A stretch of 64,000 bases of DNA, taken from positions 2,046,001-2,110,000 of the forward strand of contig NZ_JACIFP010000001.1 of assembly GCF_014197435.1 (NCBI RefSeq). Direction: 5' to 3'. Positions 37,011 to 51,675 of this stretch are shown here, in pieces. Each line of letters starts with the position of its first letter. The stretch's first letter is position 1. A program made the translations under genes and the position numbers. The notes below the pieces were generated by a model. That model was not told the DNA's origin. It ran no database searches and saw only the letters and a list, made by a program, of their open reading frames with translations. The DNA comes from Gordonia humi. Its GTDB lineage: Bacteria > Actinomycetota > Actinomycetes > Mycobacteriales > Mycobacteriaceae.

Positions 37011-37600
37011 CCGCATGCGGCCGGCGCCGTCCCTCTCGCCCGCGTACGGGTGACGCCCGCGCGGACCCGTCCTGAACCCCTGTGACCTGGTGATTTGCTC
37101 TGGCTGGGGAATCTGCGTAACTTATGTCGAGTCAGCGCGGCTCCGGCCGCGCCGGCATCGACTATCCCCCTATGTCCGCGATTATGACTTCGCGGTCGGG
37201 TCGAGTACAGTCGAGAAGCGCTCAAAGCGAACATGAACGTTCTCCCCTGGAAACAGTGAATGAACTTCAGGTTTGCCGAGGGTATTCCAGTCTGGTAGGT
37301 TGGAAGAGTTGGCCTGAAACGGCCGATACACAATGAAATATGTTCACTGGAGGTCGACCCGACCATGTCGGGGTGGTGCTGGTGGGTGTGTGTTCTTTGA
37401 GAACTCGATAGTGTGTGACAGAGATTTTCTTGTGCCACATAAAGATTGTTTTTTGTGGCAGGAAAACTATTTTGTGAACAGGCATGACACAACCTTGTGT
37501 GGTTGTTGTCGTGTTGTTTGATGATTGTTATTCTTGTCAGTTTTTTGGATTTGGTCAGGCTTTGCTTTCTGGCTTGTGTTGAAAACTGTGTTTTCAATAT
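37011..37600 (+). promoter_or_regulatory. rrn promoter and leader region
   Basis: This 590-bp gene-free stretch is the regulatory and leader region of the rRNA operon. Promoter-like pairs are: TTGCTC (37095-37100) with TAACTT (37118-37123), 17-bp spacer; ATGACT (37184-37189) with TACAGT (37206-37211), 16-bp; and TTGCCG (37273-37278) with TAGGTT (37296-37301), 17-bp. The element TGTTCTTTGAGAACTCGATA (37391-37410) is the conserved actinobacterial leader/antitermination-type motif. Its 37398-37418 part can pair with the spacer after 16S. GC content falls sharply toward the 16S start. Promoter calls are from pattern only. Confidence 0.6.
37398..37418 (+). other. 5' arm of the pre-16S processing stem
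   Basis: This leader segment pairs with 39310-39331 in the spacer. The complement allows ~19 base pairs with one bulge and a few G-U pairs (GATAG.GTGTGA block strictly paired). The pairing brings the two ends of 16S together, as needed for RNase III. Observed complement; function by analogy. Confidence 0.55.
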
Positions 37601-39131
<1,531 letters not shown>

Positions 39132-39309
39132 AGCACACAACACTCTCGTGCTGTCCTCGAACGCAGGATGGGCGAGTGTGTGTTCATGGGTGAAACACAA
39201 GAAATCCACGCCTGCGGCGGGCACCCTGGTGGTGCCGGTCGTGCTGGTGAGCATCGATGTGGTGCTTGCTGGTGGTGGGGGTGTGTCGGGTGACCGGCAT
39301 GCTGGGATG

Positions 39310-39331
39310 TCACACGCTATCGGGGTTCTGA
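39310..39331 (+). other. 3' arm of the pre-16S processing stem
   Basis: The segment TCACACGCTATCGGGGTTCT with the following GA is the near reverse complement of leader 37398-37418. One bulge and a few wobbles are needed. It lies 183 bp after the 16S end. Confidence 0.55.
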
Positions 39332-39416
39332 GGGAATACACTGGGTGTGTTTCTTCGTGCTTGCTGGATGTCCGCGCACGTGTTGTGTGGTGGGTCGGGT
39401 GGGTGTGTGTTGTTTG

Positions 39417-39435
39417 AGAAGTAGATAGTGGATGC
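39417..39435 (+). other. 5' arm of the pre-23S processing stem
   Basis: AGAAGTAGATAGTGGATGC pairs with 42709-42727 (GCATCCACTATTTGCTTCT) over 19 positions: 17 Watson-Crick and 2 G-U. The pair encloses the 23S gene, exactly as an RNase III stalk should. Confidence 0.75.
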
Positions 39436-39558
39436 GAGCATCTTACATGTAAGGTGTGTATTGCAATTTCAATGAAAATGTGATGTCCACATTCGTGTCA
39501 CAGTCGACTGTTTCCCGCACTTGTGGGGGTGGTGGTTGTGGTGTGTTTGTGGGTGTTG

Positions 39559-42677
<3,119 letters not shown>

Positions 42678-42708
42678 ACAATGCTCACACGTTTTTGTTT
42701 GGTTGTTT

Positions 42709-42727
42709 GCATCCACTATTTGCTTCT
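42709..42727 (+). other. 3' arm of the pre-23S processing stem
   Basis: GCATCCACTATTTGCTTCT lies between 23S and 5S and pairs with 39417-39435 upstream of 23S. Eleven central base pairs are contiguous without mismatch. Confidence 0.75.
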
Positions 42728-42762
42728 GAGGCAACACACGTGTTTGTGTGTGTCTTGTGTTT

Positions 42763-42881
42763 TTACGGTGGTTTTAGCGGTGGGGGAACGCCCGGTCCCT
42801 TTCCGAACCCGGAAGCTAAGCCTGCCAGCGCCGATGGTACTGCACTGTAATGGGTGTGGGAGAGTAGGACACTGCCGTAAT
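42763..42881 (+). rRNA. rrf: 5S ribosomal RNA
   Basis: A ~118-nt 5S rRNA. Ends TTACGGTGG and CACTGCCGTAA pair. The core GGGAACGCCCGGTCCCTTTC, CGAACCCGGAAGCTAAGCC and AGCGCCGATGGTACTGC are typical actinobacterial 5S. It lies 86 bp after 23S. Confidence 0.95.
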
Positions 42882-42888
42882 TTACTTG

Positions 42889-42925
42889 GTGGGGCCCCTG
42901 ATCTGTGACAGGTCAGGGGCCCCAC
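42889..42925 (+). terminator. rrn operon terminator
   Basis: A perfect 13-bp stem, GTGGGGCCCCTGA paired with TCAGGGGCCCCAC, with an 11-nt loop, starts 8 bp after the 5S 3' end. The following bases are TGCTGTC rather than a pure U-tract. Stem strength and place make it a confident terminator. Confidence 0.85.
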
Positions 42926-43003
42926 TGCTGTCTGCACCCCGGCACCAGACCTGCTCTACGGTGACCTGCCGAGCGCGGACCGTCGCACCGATAGACTCAC
43001 CAC

Positions 43004-43717
43004 ATGGCGATCGACAGGCCGGCCGACGGCGCAGAAGAAGTAGTCAAGGCGCCGCGCGCACGAATGACAGGCGCGCAGCGTCGCCTGCAGCTGATCGAAG
43101 TGGCACGGGGACTCTTCGCCGAGCGCGGCTTCGAGGGAACGTCGATCGAAGAGATCGCGCAACGGGCCGGTGTCTCCAAACCGATCGTCTACGAACACTT
43201 CGGCGGAAAAGAGGGGCTGTACGCCGTCGTCGTCGACCGGGAGATGGACAAGCTCCTCGAGATGGTGACGTCCTCGCTCACGAAGAATCGCTCGTTGTAC
43301 CGCATTCAGCAGGTCGCGCTCGCGCTCCTCACCTATATGGAGGAGCGCACCGACGGCTTCCGGATACTGGTCCGCGGTGAGTCCGCGGTCGGCGACAACG
43401 GCGACACCAGATACTCGAGCCTGCTCAACGACGCGATCAGTCAAGTGGAGCACATCCTGGCCGGCGACTTCGAACGACGCGGATTCGATCCGGCGCTGGC
43501 GCCGTTGTACGCCCAGGCCCTCGTCGGCATGGTGTCGGTCACCGCCCAGTGGTGGCTGGACGTGCGGGAACCGGCGAAGGAGGTCGTGGCCGCGCATCTG
43601 GTCAACCTGTGCTGGAACGGACTCACCCGCCTCGACCCCGACCCCGTCCTCGTCTCCTCCGACTACCAGGAGGCGGCCCCGAAGACGACAGCCCTCGAAC
43701 CGGGCACCGGAGACTGA
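43004..43717 (+). CDS. TetR family transcriptional regulator (Rv1019-like position)
   Basis: A 237-residue TetR regulator. The HTH region reads LIEVARGLFAERGFEGTSIE and EIAQRAGVSKPIVYEHFGGK (about residues 31-70). A C-terminal ligand domain ends with a Pro/Thr-rich tail. In M. tuberculosis a TetR gene (Rv1019) lies between glmU and mfd, and this one has the same orientation toward mfd, so it may be its orthologue with other genes inserted. It starts 79 bp after the rrn terminator and converges with the permease (2-bp gap). Confidence 0.85.
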   Translation: MAIDRPADGAEEVVKAPRARMTGAQRRLQLIEVARGLFAERGFEGTSIEEIAQRAGVSKPIVYEHFGGKEGLYAVVVDREMDKLLEMVTSSLTKNRSLYRIQQVALALLTYMEERTDGFRILVRGESAVGDNGDTRYSSLLNDAISQVEHILAGDFERRGFDPALAPLYAQALVGMVSVTAQWWLDVREPAKEVVAAHLVNLCWNGLTRLDPDPVLVSSDYQEAAPKTTALEPGTGD

Positions 43718-43719
43718 CG

Positions 43720-45102
43720 TCAGCGGTCGACGGCGGCCGACTGACGCCGATGCAGGAGCGTCCCCGCACCCCACAGCACGGCGGCCAGCACCGCGGTCGA
43801 GATGATCTGACTGCGGACTCCGTCGTCGAACAACCCCATCACCACGATCGCGATCAGCGCGAGGAACGTGACCACCGACAGATACGGGAACAGCCACATC
43901 CTCATCGGCAGCGCCGTACCCGTGGCGTCGGCGCGGCGTCGTAGAACGATCTGTGCGGCCGTGATCGACAGCCACGTGACCAACAGGGTCGAACCGACGA
44001 CCGACAAGAGAGTGTCCAGGACCTGCTCGCCCCAGAGGTAGTTGGCGGGCACCATCAGGAACCCGACGACGACGCTCGCGAGAACGGCGCGGACAGGCAC
44101 CGAGTTCGTCGACGTGCGCGTCACCGACGACGGTCCCATCCTCCGGACGCCGAGCGAGAACAGCATCCGTGAGGCTCCGTAGAGGTTCACATTCATCGAC
44201 GACAACAGGGCGATGACGATGATCGCACCCATCGCGGTCGCGACTGCCGGGAGGCCGGCCTTCTCGAGGACGCCGACGAACGGCCCCGTGTCGAGGCTCT
44301 CATCGCCCGCCGGAATCACCAGCAGGATGACCAGCACTGATCCGATGTAGAACACGAGGATCCGCCAGACGATCGTGCGGATCGCCTTGGTGACGCTGGG
44401 CCCCGGATCGTCGGTCTCCGCCGCTGCGACGGCGATGATCTCGATGCCGCCGAAGGCGAACGCGATCACCAGGAGAGCGGCGGTGATACCGCTGAGCCCG
44501 TGAGGTGCGAAATCACCGAGGTGGTCCAGACCGGGCGACGGCTCCGACGTCCACCCGAGCAGGTAAGCCGCGCCGATGCCCAGGAAGACGACGATGAACA
44601 CGACCTTGATCAGGGCCAGCCAGAACTCGAGCTCGCCGAAGTTGGCGGCACCGGTCAGGTTGAGCACGGTGAACACCACCATGAAGATCAGCGCCCACGC
44701 CCACGCCGGTACGACGCCGATCAGGTTCTCCAGGCCCTCGGCCGCGGCCAGCGCCTCCGCGGAGACGACGATGGTCATCTGCACCCACCACAGCCACCCC
44801 ATCATGAACCCGGCGCCCGGTCCGAGCGCCGTCCCGACGTAATACGAGAAGGCACCCGGGTTCGGGTCGGCGGCGGCGAGTTCACCGAGCATCCGCATCA
44901 CCGAGACGATGATCAGACCGATGATCGCGTAGGCGATCAGAGCTGCCGGGCCCGCGAGCGAGACACCTTCGCCCGAGCCGACGAAGAGACCCGCGCCGAT
45001 CGCCGAGCCGAGGCTCATCATGATCAGGTGCCGGGGACGGAGACCTGCCCTGAGGTGACTCTCGTCGGTGACGTCGATGTGATCTTGTCCGGAGTCGGCC
45101 AT
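43720..45102 (-). CDS. amino acid permease (APC superfamily, AAT family)
   Basis: A 460-residue membrane permease with 12 hydrophobic segments. The N-terminal consensus LRPRHLIMMSLGSAIGAGLFVGSG is the amino acid transporter family signature. PNPGAFSYYV and the FGGIEIIAVAAAETDDP region (helix 6 and its loop) also fit the AAT group (GabP/ProY/AroP-like). It likely imports an amino acid with protons; specificity unknown. ATG 45102 (MADSGQDHIDVTD) is divergent from the acetyltransferase with a small gap. The partner-free gene sits between TetR and GNAT. Confidence 0.88.
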   Translation of the reverse strand: MADSGQDHIDVTDESHLRAGLRPRHLIMMSLGSAIGAGLFVGSGEGVSLAGPAALIAYAIIGLIIVSVMRMLGELAAADPNPGAFSYYVGTALGPGAGFMMGWLWWVQMTIVVSAEALAAAEGLENLIGVVPAWAWALIFMVVFTVLNLTGAANFGELEFWLALIKVVFIVVFLGIGAAYLLGWTSEPSPGLDHLGDFAPHGLSGITAALLVIAFAFGGIEIIAVAAAETDDPGPSVTKAIRTIVWRILVFYIGSVLVILLVIPAGDESLDTGPFVGVLEKAGLPAVATAMGAIIVIALLSSMNVNLYGASRMLFSLGVRRMGPSSVTRTSTNSVPVRAVLASVVVGFLMVPANYLWGEQVLDTLLSVVGSTLLVTWLSITAAQIVLRRRADATGTALPMRMWLFPYLSVVTFLALIAIVVMGLFDDGVRSQIISTAVLAAVLWGAGTLLHRRQSAAVDR

Positions 45103-45145
45103 TCGATACAGCCTACGGACCGTGCATACGACAGAATCGACTCCC

Positions 45146-45676
45146 ATGGTGACGTTGCGCGATGCACGCGTCGACGACCTGAACGCGGTCGCCGACATCT
45201 ACCGACACTACGTCGAATCGTCGACGGCGACCTTCGACCACATCGCCCCCGATCTGGCGACCTGGCAGCGGAAACTGGAACACTGTCGCACCGGACGGCT
45301 GCCGTTTCTCGTCGTCGAAGATCCGGAGGTCGCGTCCGGAGTCCTCGGCTTCGCGTGCCTGGGGCCCTATCGTGGCAAAGCCGGGTGGGCCCGAACCATG
45401 GAGGACAGCATCTATCTGCGGCCCGAGGCCGCCGGGCGAGGCATCGGCAGTCGACTGATGCGCGCGATGATCGACCAGACCGATCCGGCGGTGGTCCGCA
45501 ACATCATGGCGGTCATCTCCGACGAGGTCCCCGAGTCCGTCGCCCTGCACCGGAAGGCCGGGTTCGTCGAGTCGGGTCGGACTCCGGGAGTCGGATACAA
45601 GTTCGGACGCTGGGTCGGCGTCGTCTACATGCACCTGTCACTCGCTCCGAGCGAAGTCGCCGAATCGGGCGATTGA
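45146..45676 (+). CDS. GNAT N-acetyltransferase (phosphinothricin-acetyltransferase-like)
   Basis: A 176-residue acetyltransferase. It has the PAT-group start LRDARVDDLNAVADIYRHYV and ESSTATFD. The acetyl-CoA site is SIYLRPEAAGRGIGSRLMRA (the R.x.x.G.G/A pattern). The segment SVALHRKAGFVESG is the usual GNAT motif B. Such enzymes acetylate amino groups of small molecules, e.g. phosphinothricin, methionine sulfoximine or other amines. ATG 45146 was chosen; a GTG at 45122 would add 8 residues. It is divergent from the permease. Confidence 0.82.
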   Translation: MVTLRDARVDDLNAVADIYRHYVESSTATFDHIAPDLATWQRKLEHCRTGRLPFLVVEDPEVASGVLGFACLGPYRGKAGWARTMEDSIYLRPEAAGRGIGSRLMRAMIDQTDPAVVRNIMAVISDEVPESVALHRKAGFVESGRTPGVGYKFGRWVGVVYMHLSLAPSEVAESGD

Positions 45677-45689
45677 TAGACTCGGCGGC

Positions 45690-46253
45690 GTGCCCATCTG
45701 CCTGACCACCGCAGACTCGCCGGCCGACCCGGCGATGCACGGTGTTCTCGCCGCGGTGGTCTCGCTGATCCTCGGTGTCGCAGCGCACGGATTCGGGGGC
45801 GGTCTCACCGCGCACGGCCCGGCCACCTCGCATGTGCTGATCCTCGGCGCTCTCGCCGTCGTCGTCGGGTTGATCCGCGCGGGCCAGGTGAAGTCCGCCG
45901 ATGCTCGGCGATCGCCGGGCGTCGGCTGGGTCGGCACCGCGGCTGCGCTCGTCGGCGGACAGGTCGTCGCGCACGCCTGTCTGGCGATGCTCGGCCACGG
46001 CGCCCTCATGCCCGACACCTCGATGCTGGTCTGGCACGTCCTCGCACTCCCGGCCGCCGTCGCGGTGCTGGTCGTCGCCGAACGGCTCACGCACGCGTGC
46101 CGACGGCGAATCCTCATCGTCCGACGACTGGCGACCGGTGTGGAGCCGGTCGAGCCGATCGTCCCCGCCGCCGTGCACTCGACACTCGCCCGGGTGCACA
46201 CGCTTCTCCTCGTCAGCGCATCAGGCGTTCGCGGTCCTCCGGCAGCAGTGTGA
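45690..46253 (+). CDS. hypothetical four-helix membrane protein before the copper chaperone gene
   Basis: A 187-residue membrane protein with about four hydrophobic segments (VLAAVVSLILGVAAHGFGGG, HVLILGALAVVVGLIRAG, VGTAAALVGGQVVAHACLAM, LVWHVLALPAAVAVLVV). Histidines and a Met are placed inside or near helices (AAHGFGG, AHACLAM, GHGALMPD, LVWHVL), which could bind a metal. It has no recognised family. It lies 45 bp upstream of a PCuAC copper chaperone gene and 14 bp after the GNAT gene, and similar membrane proteins often accompany PCuAC/CopC genes in actinobacteria. A role in copper handling is likely but inferred. Confidence 0.6.
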   Translation: MPICLTTADSPADPAMHGVLAAVVSLILGVAAHGFGGGLTAHGPATSHVLILGALAVVVGLIRAGQVKSADARRSPGVGWVGTAAALVGGQVVAHACLAMLGHGALMPDTSMLVWHVLALPAAVAVLVVAERLTHACRRRILIVRRLATGVEPVEPIVPAAVHSTLARVHTLLLVSASGVRGPPAAV

Positions 46254-46297
46254 ACTCTTCGACTTTCACTCACACCTTGCTCATCTGAGGAGACCTC

Positions 46298-46840
46298 ATG
46301 GCACGGCGCCATCAGGTGCGCTCGGCAGGACTGACCGCGTTCGCGGCAGCCGCCCTCGCATCCGCCACTCTGTTCACCGCCTGCTCGACCGATTCACCGG
46401 ACACCCGTTCGGACGCCGACGCGATCACCGTGTCGCAACCCTGGGTCAAGGCGCTCGACGACGTCGCCGCCGACGGCGGTATGACCTCCGCCTTCGCGGT
46501 AGTCGAGAACGACTCCGATCGGGACGTCCGGATCGTGTCCGCGTCCAGCGACGTCGCCAAGACCGTCGAACTCCACGAAGTGGTGGAGTCCGGAGGCACC
46601 ACCACCATGCGCGAAGTGGACGGCGGCATCGTCGTCCCGGCCAAGGGGTCGGCGACGCTCGACCCCGGCGGCGAGCACTTCATGCTCATGGGCGTGACGA
46701 AGTCGATCCGTTCGGGCGACACGGTGACCATCACCGCGCGCTTCGACGACGGCTCCACGGAGACCGTCGAAGCCATCGCTCGGGACTTCAATGGAAACCA
46801 GGAGAACTACTCGCCGGAGCACACCGGCGAGCGGAGTTGA
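46298..46840 (+). CDS. periplasmic copper chaperone PCuAC-type lipoprotein
   Basis: A 180-residue DUF461/PCuA(C) protein. The signal peptide ends in a lipobox (LFTAC), so it should be lipid-anchored outside. The copper motif H..M..H.M is complete: ELHEV (His), TTTMREVDGG (Met), and GGEHFMLMGV (His and Met). The spacing agrees with H(M)X10MX21HXM. It donates Cu(I), typically to cytochrome oxidase CuA sites or, here, possibly to an exported enzyme. The stop overlaps the TTG start of the DyP peroxidase gene. Confidence 0.9.
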   Translation: MARRHQVRSAGLTAFAAAALASATLFTACSTDSPDTRSDADAITVSQPWVKALDDVAADGGMTSAFAVVENDSDRDVRIVSASSDVAKTVELHEVVESGGTTTMREVDGGIVVPAKGSATLDPGGEHFMLMGVTKSIRSGDTVTITARFDDGSTETVEAIARDFNGNQENYSPEHTGERS

Positions 46841-47988
46841 CCCGCGTCTCCCGGAGAACACTGCTGACCGGCGGAATCGGTCTTGCCGGTATCGGCGTGG
46901 GAGCGGCCGCCGTCGGCGTCGGACACGAGGTGTCCGCGTCGACGACGGACGCTCCGTCGACGCTGCCGTTCTTCGGAGAGCACCAGTCCGGAATCACCAC
47001 GCCGATGCAGTCGCATGTGAACTTCATCGGCCTCGACCTGGTGGACCCGGCCGATCACCGCGTGCTGCAATCGATTCTGCGGATGTGGTCGCAGGACGCG
47101 GCGAATCTCACCCAGGGCCGCCCGGGATTCTCCGATACCGAACCGGAACTGGCTGGCGATCCATCGCGTCTGTCGATCGCGGTGGGACTGGGGCCCGGAG
47201 CCTTCGCATCCCCCGCACTGGCGTCTCGACGGCCGGGGTGGTTGACGCCGCTGCCCGACTTCGCGATCGACCGACTCCGACCCGAGTGGGGACAGACCGA
47301 TCTGGTGGTCGCGGTGGCATGCGACGAGCCGATGACGTTGGCGCACACGGTGCGGCTCGTCATCGCGCCGGTGCGGACGCGCACACGGGTGCGGTGGATG
47401 CAGCAGGGATTCCATCACGGCCGGAATCTGTTCGGTCAGGTCGACGGCACGGTGCAGCCCGACGCCCGGCGCTACGACGACCTCGTGTGGAACGACGGTC
47501 GGGAACAGCCGTGGATGGCGGGCGGGACATCGCTCGTGCTGCGCCGAATCGCGATGAACATGGACACGTGGGAGTCACTGGATCGGCACGGGCGCGAGTT
47601 GTCGATGGGTCGCACCCTCGACAACGGCGCTCCGCTGACCGGTTCGCATGAGACCGACGATCCGGTGTTCACCGCGACCTCGGGCGGCATACCGGTGATC
47701 CCGGAGTCGTCGCACATCGCGCGTGCGCACCGGCGGACCGACCGGGAACAGTTCCTGCGGCGGCCGTACAGCTACGACGTCCCGCCGTCGCCCGGAAGCG
47801 GGGACACCTCCGACAGCGGGCTGATCTTCGCCGCCTACCAGCGCGATCCCGTCGTTCAGTACGTGCCGGTGCAGCAGCGACTGTCCGACCACGACGCACT
47901 CAACGAGTGGACGACGCCGATCGGGTCGGCCGTCTACGCGATGCTGCCCGGGCCTCGCGAGTACCTCGGCGAGACGTTGTTCGCATAG
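46837..47988 (+). CDS. Tat-exported DyP-type heme peroxidase
   Basis: A 383-residue dye-decolorising peroxidase. A Tat signal ([20 protein letters not shown]) is at the N-terminus. The DyP signature GxxDG is seen as [12 protein letters not shown] with the catalytic Asp. The C-terminal half has [20 protein letters not shown] and the conserved [18 protein letters not shown]. The start is a TTG that overlaps the PCuAC stop by 4 bp; a GTG 9 bp later is an alternative. The gene is coupled with the copper chaperone rather than with iron-uptake genes. It is distinct from the efeB peroxidase at 57986. Substrate unknown. Confidence 0.88.
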   Translation: MTRVSRRTLLTGGIGLAGIGVGAAAVGVGHEVSASTTDAPSTLPFFGEHQSGITTPMQSHVNFIGLDLVDPADHRVLQSILRMWSQDAANLTQGRPGFSDTEPELAGDPSRLSIAVGLGPGAFASPALASRRPGWLTPLPDFAIDRLRPEWGQTDLVVAVACDEPMTLAHTVRLVIAPVRTRTRVRWMQQGFHHGRNLFGQVDGTVQPDARRYDDLVWNDGREQPWMAGGTSLVLRRIAMNMDTWESLDRHGRELSMGRTLDNGAPLTGSHETDDPVFTATSGGIPVIPESSHIARAHRRTDREQFLRRPYSYDVPPSPGSGDTSDSGLIFAAYQRDPVVQYVPVQQRLSDHDALNEWTTPIGSAVYAMLPGPREYLGETLFA

Positions 47989-48001
47989 CTCGATTCGGGT
48001 G

Positions 48002-48040
48002 GCCGACACGTGTGTGCGATCCGCCGTCCCACGTGTCGGC
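48002..48040. terminator. hairpin after the DyP gene
   Basis: An 11-bp perfect stem, GCCGACACGTG paired with CACGTGTCGGC, closes a 17-nt loop, right after the DyP stop (47988). It separates the copper/DyP group from mfd. The GTG start of mfd follows at 48075. Confidence 0.6.
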
Positions 48041-48074
48041 GACCCGGACCCGGCGGGGTAATAGACTGATCCGA

Positions 48075-51000
48075 GTGTCGACCACCCACGATGTCCCGGG
48101 GACCACTCTGTCCGGCTTGACCGCGTTCGCGTTGCGCGACGACGCATTCGCCTCGATCAGGGAGCGGGTCGGCCGGTCCCGCCTCGAGATCACCGCACCC
48201 GACGCGATCAGACCGTTCCTCGTCGCGGCCCTCGCCGACGTCGACGAGGCACCCGTCCTGGTGGTGACGGCCAACGGTCGTGAGGCCGACGATCTGACCG
48301 CGGAGCTGGCCGAACTGCTGCCGCGCGGCGAGTCCGTCGCCCAGTTCCCGTCGTGGGAGACTCTCCCGCACGAGCGGCTGTCGCCGTCCGCCGACACCGT
48401 CGGCGCGCGCCTGGCCGTTCTGCATCGCCTCGCCGATCCGGGATCCGAACCGCTGTCGGTCGTCGTCACAACGGTCCGGTCGCTCGTCCAACCGATGGCG
48501 CCGGGTCTGGGTGAACTGCGCACGCTGACCCTTGCCGAAGGCGTCGAGTTCGACTTCGACGGCCTGATCGAGCACCTCGTGGAGATGGCGTACGAGCGTG
48601 TCGACATGGTGGGGCGACGCGGCGAGTTCGCCGTCCGCGGCGGCATCCTCGACGTGTTCCCGACCACCGCCGACTATCCGGTGCGCGTCGAGTTCTGGGG
48701 CGACGAGATCACCGACATGCGGGCGTTCTCCGTCGCCGACCAGCGGACCCAACCCGAGGTGGACTGCTCCCGTGTCCAGGTGCACCCGTGTCGCGAACTC
48801 GTCCTGACGGCGCAGGTCCGGGATCGGGCTGCCGAGCTCGCCGAATCGACATCAGACGAGTCGCTGCGCGAGATGCTGACCAAGTTGGCGGAGGGCATCC
48901 CCGTCGAGGGCATGGAGGCGCTGATCCCGGCCCTGGTCGACGGTGAGATGCAGTTGCTCACCGAAGTGATGCCGGACGGCGTGCGGGTGCTGATCCTCGA
49001 CCCGGAGAAGGTCCGCACACGGGCCGTCGACCTCGCCCGTACGGGGGAGGAGTTCCTCGAAGCGTCGTGGAACGCGGCGGCGCTCGGGGCGGACGCGCCG
49101 GTCGACGCGCGCGCCGTCGATCTGACGGCGAGTGCGTACCGGCCGGTGGACGAGGTCGAATCACTGACCGTCGCCGCGGGGCATCCGTGGTGGACGTTGA
49201 GCCCGCTCGCGACCGGCATCGGTGACGAACTGGTCTTGGATGTGGAACCCGGACCCGCGCCGCACGGCGACGAACGGGAGCTCATGGGGCTGATGGCGTC
49301 GCTGCGCGCGCAGCTGGCATCGGGTTCGCGCGCGGCGATCGTCGCGGCCGGCCGCGGTACCGCGACTCGGTTCGTCGAGCGCCTCGGCGAGGCCGAGGTG
49401 CCCGCCCGGTTCATGGACGACGGCGCCGAGCCGCCCGCCGACGCCGTCGCCGTCTATCACGGCACACTGCGGCGCGGCGTCACGCTGGCGAGCGCCGGCC
49501 TCGTCGTCGCTACCGAAGCCGACATCACCGGTGCGCGGGTGACCGGAGTCAAGGACGGTCGCAGGCTGCCGGCCAAACGTCGCAACCAGGTGGATCCATT
49601 GGCGCTGACCGCCGGCGACATGGTGGTCCACGATCAGCACGGCATCGGCAGATTCGTGGAGATGATCGAGCGGACCGTGTCGGGTGCTCGCCGCGAGTAC
49701 CTGGTGATCGAGTACGCGCCCGGCAAGCGCGGTCAGCCGGGCGACCGACTGTTCGTCCCGATGGAGGCCCTCGATCAGCTGTCCCGCTACGTCGGCGGCG
49801 AGCAGCCGTCGCTCTCGAAGCTCGGCGGATCCGACTGGGCCAACACGAAGAAGAAGGCGCGCAAGGCGGTCCGCGAGATCGCCGGAGAGCTGGTCCAGCT
49901 CTATGCGGCGCGCCATGCCGCGCCGGGATTCGCGTTCAGCTCGGACACCCCGTGGCAGCGTGAGATGGAAGACGCGTTCGACTACACCGAGACCGTCGAC
50001 CAGATGACGGTGATCTCCGAGGTCAAAGCCGATATGGAGCGGCCGGTGCCGATGGACCGCGTCGTGGTGGGCGACGTCGGCTACGGCAAGACCGAGATCG
50101 CGGTGCGTGCGGCGTTCAAAGCCGTGCAGGACGGCAAGCAGGTCGCGGTGCTCGTGCCGACGACCATCCTCGCAGGGCAGCACCTGCAGACGTTCACCGA
50201 GCGCATGGCCGGCTTCCCGGTCACCGTGCGCGGGCTGAGTCGGTTCACCGATGCGGCGGAGTCGAAGGAGATCCTCGCGCAGATGGCCGACGGCGAGGTG
50301 GACATCGTCATCGGAACACACCGCCTGCTGCAGACCGGGGTCCGCTGGAAGGACCTCGGCCTGGTGATCGTCGACGAGGAGCAGCGTTTCGGCGTCGAGC
50401 ACAAGGAGCACATCAAGTCGCTGCGGACCCACGTCGACGTACTGACCATGTCGGCCACGCCGATTCCACGAACCCTCGAGATGTCGATGGCCGGCATCCG
50501 TGAGATGTCGACGATCCTCACACCGCCGGAGGAACGGCATCCTGTCCTGACCTATGTCGGCGCGTATTCGCCGAAGCAGGTCGGCGCCGCCATCCGTCGC
50601 GAACTGCTGCGCGACGGTCAGGTGTTCTTCGTGCACAATCGCGTGTCGACGATCGACAAGAAGGCACAGGAGATCGCGGCGATGGTGCCGGAGGCGCGGG
50701 TCGTCGTCGCGCACGGCCAGATGGGGGAGGACCAGCTCGAACGGACCGTCGACGCCTTCTGGAACCGCGAGTACGACGTGTTGGTCTGCACGACGATCAT
50801 CGAGACCGGTCTGGACATCTCGAACGCCAACACGCTGATCATCGACGGCGCCGAGAACTTCGGTCTGTCGCAGCTGCACCAGTTGCGCGGGCGTGTCGGA
50901 CGATCGCGGGAGCGCGGGTACGCGTACCTGCTGTACAGCGGGGAGAAGCCGCTGACCGAGACCGCTTACGACCGTCTCGCGACCATCGCGCAGAACAATG

Positions 51001-51650
51001 AGCTGGGTGCGGGCATGGCCGTCGCCCTGAAGGACTTGGAACTGCGCGGTGCGGGCAACGTGCTGGGCGCGCAGCAGTCCGGTCACGTGGCCGGGGTGGG
51101 ATTCGACCTGTACGTGCGCCTCGTCGGCGAAGCCGTCGAAGCCTATCGCGCGGCCGCCGACGGTCAGACCGTCGAGACGCAGGAGTCGACGGAGGTGCGG
51201 ATCGATCTGCCGGTCGACGCGCACATTCCGACCGAGTACGTCGAAGCCGACCGTCTCCGACTGGAGGCCTACCGCAAGCTCGCGTCCGCCTCCAGCGACT
51301 CCGACGTCGACGAGGTGCTCGCCGAACTCACCGACCGGTACGGTCCGCCGCCGGAGGAGACGATGCGGTTGGCCGCGATCGCGCGGCTTCGACTGCGATG
51401 CCGTGAGCGCGGCGTGACCGAGGTGGGTCTGGCCGGTCAGTCGGTGAAGGTGTCGCCGATGGTCCTGTTCGACAGCCAGCAGATCCGGCTCAAACGCCTG
51501 TTCTCGTCGGCCCAGTACCGCGCGACGACGCACACGGTGACCCTGCCGATCCCCCGCACCGGCGGCGTCGGTTCACCTCGCCTGCGCGACACCGAACTGA
51601 TCGACTACGTGGTCGGCCTCCTGCAGTCCATCGCGCCGCTGGAGGAGTGA
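48075..51650 (+). CDS. mfd: transcription-repair coupling factor
   Basis: A 1191-residue SF2 translocase that removes stalled RNA polymerase at lesions and recruits UvrA. The N-terminal UvrB-like part holds [13 protein letters not shown] and [20 protein letters not shown]. The CarD/RID-type polymerase-binding domain has [17 protein letters not shown]. The ATPase core has [35 protein letters not shown] and [13 protein letters not shown]. Motif VI is [17 protein letters not shown]7-type domain ends it. The GTG at 48075 gives MSTTHDVPG and an N-terminus near that of mycobacterial Mfd. It is followed by mazG two blocks away, as in M. tuberculosis. Confidence 0.97.
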   Translation: MSTTHDVPGTTLSGLTAFALRDDAFASIRERVGRSRLEITAPDAIRPFLVAALADVDEAPVLVVTANGREADDLTAELAELLPRGESVAQFPSWETLPHERLSPSADTVGARLAVLHRLADPGSEPLSVVVTTVRSLVQPMAPGLGELRTLTLAEGVEFDFDGLIEHLVEMAYERVDMVGRRGEFAVRGGILDVFPTTADYPVRVEFWGDEITDMRAFSVADQRTQPEVDCSRVQVHPCRELVLTAQVRDRAAELAESTSDESLREMLTKLAEGIPVEGMEALIPALVDGEMQLLTEVMPDGVRVLILDPEKVRTRAVDLARTGEEFLEASWNAAALGADAPVDARAVDLTASAYRPVDEVESLTVAAGHPWWTLSPLATGIGDELVLDVEPGPAPHGDERELMGLMASLRAQLASGSRAAIVAAGRGTATRFVERLGEAEVPARFMDDGAEPPADAVAVYHGTLRRGVTLASAGLVVATEADITGARVTGVKDGRRLPAKRRNQVDPLALTAGDMVVHDQHGIGRFVEMIERTVSGARREYLVIEYAPGKRGQPGDRLFVPMEALDQLSRYVGGEQPSLSKLGGSDWANTKKKARKAVREIAGELVQLYAARHAAPGFAFSSDTPWQREMEDAFDYTETVDQMTVISEVKADMERPVPMDRVVVGDVGYGKTEIAVRAAFKAVQDGKQVAVLVPTTILAGQHLQTFTERMAGFPVTVRGLSRFTDAAESKEILAQMADGEVDIVIGTHRLLQTGVRWKDLGLVIVDEEQRFGVEHKEHIKSLRTHVDVLTMSATPIPRTLEMSMAGIREMSTILTPPEERHPVLTYVGAYSPKQVGAAIRRELLRDGQVFFVHNRVSTIDKKAQEIAAMVPEARVVVAHGQMGEDQLERTVDAFWNREYDVLVCTTIIETGLDISNANTLIIDGAENFGLSQLHQLRGRVGRSRERGYAYLLYSGEKPLTETAYDRLATIAQNNELGAGMAVALKDLELRGAGNVLGAQQSGHVAGVGFDLYVRLVGEAVEAYRAAADGQTVETQESTEVRIDLPVDAHIPTEYVEADRLRLEAYRKLASASSDSDVDEVLAELTDRYGPPPEETMRLAAIARLRLRCRERGVTEVGLAGQSVKVSPMVLFDSQQIRLKRLFSSAQYRATTHTVTLPIPRTGGVGSPRLRDTELIDYVVGLLQSIAPLEE

Positions 51651-51675
51651 ACGCCCCGTCACCGGACCCGTCCGG

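Noticed and set aside
49161..51533. A 790-codon minus-strand frame inside mfd
   Set aside because: Antisense of the complete Mfd helicase; composition is Arg/Gly/His-rich without known motifs.
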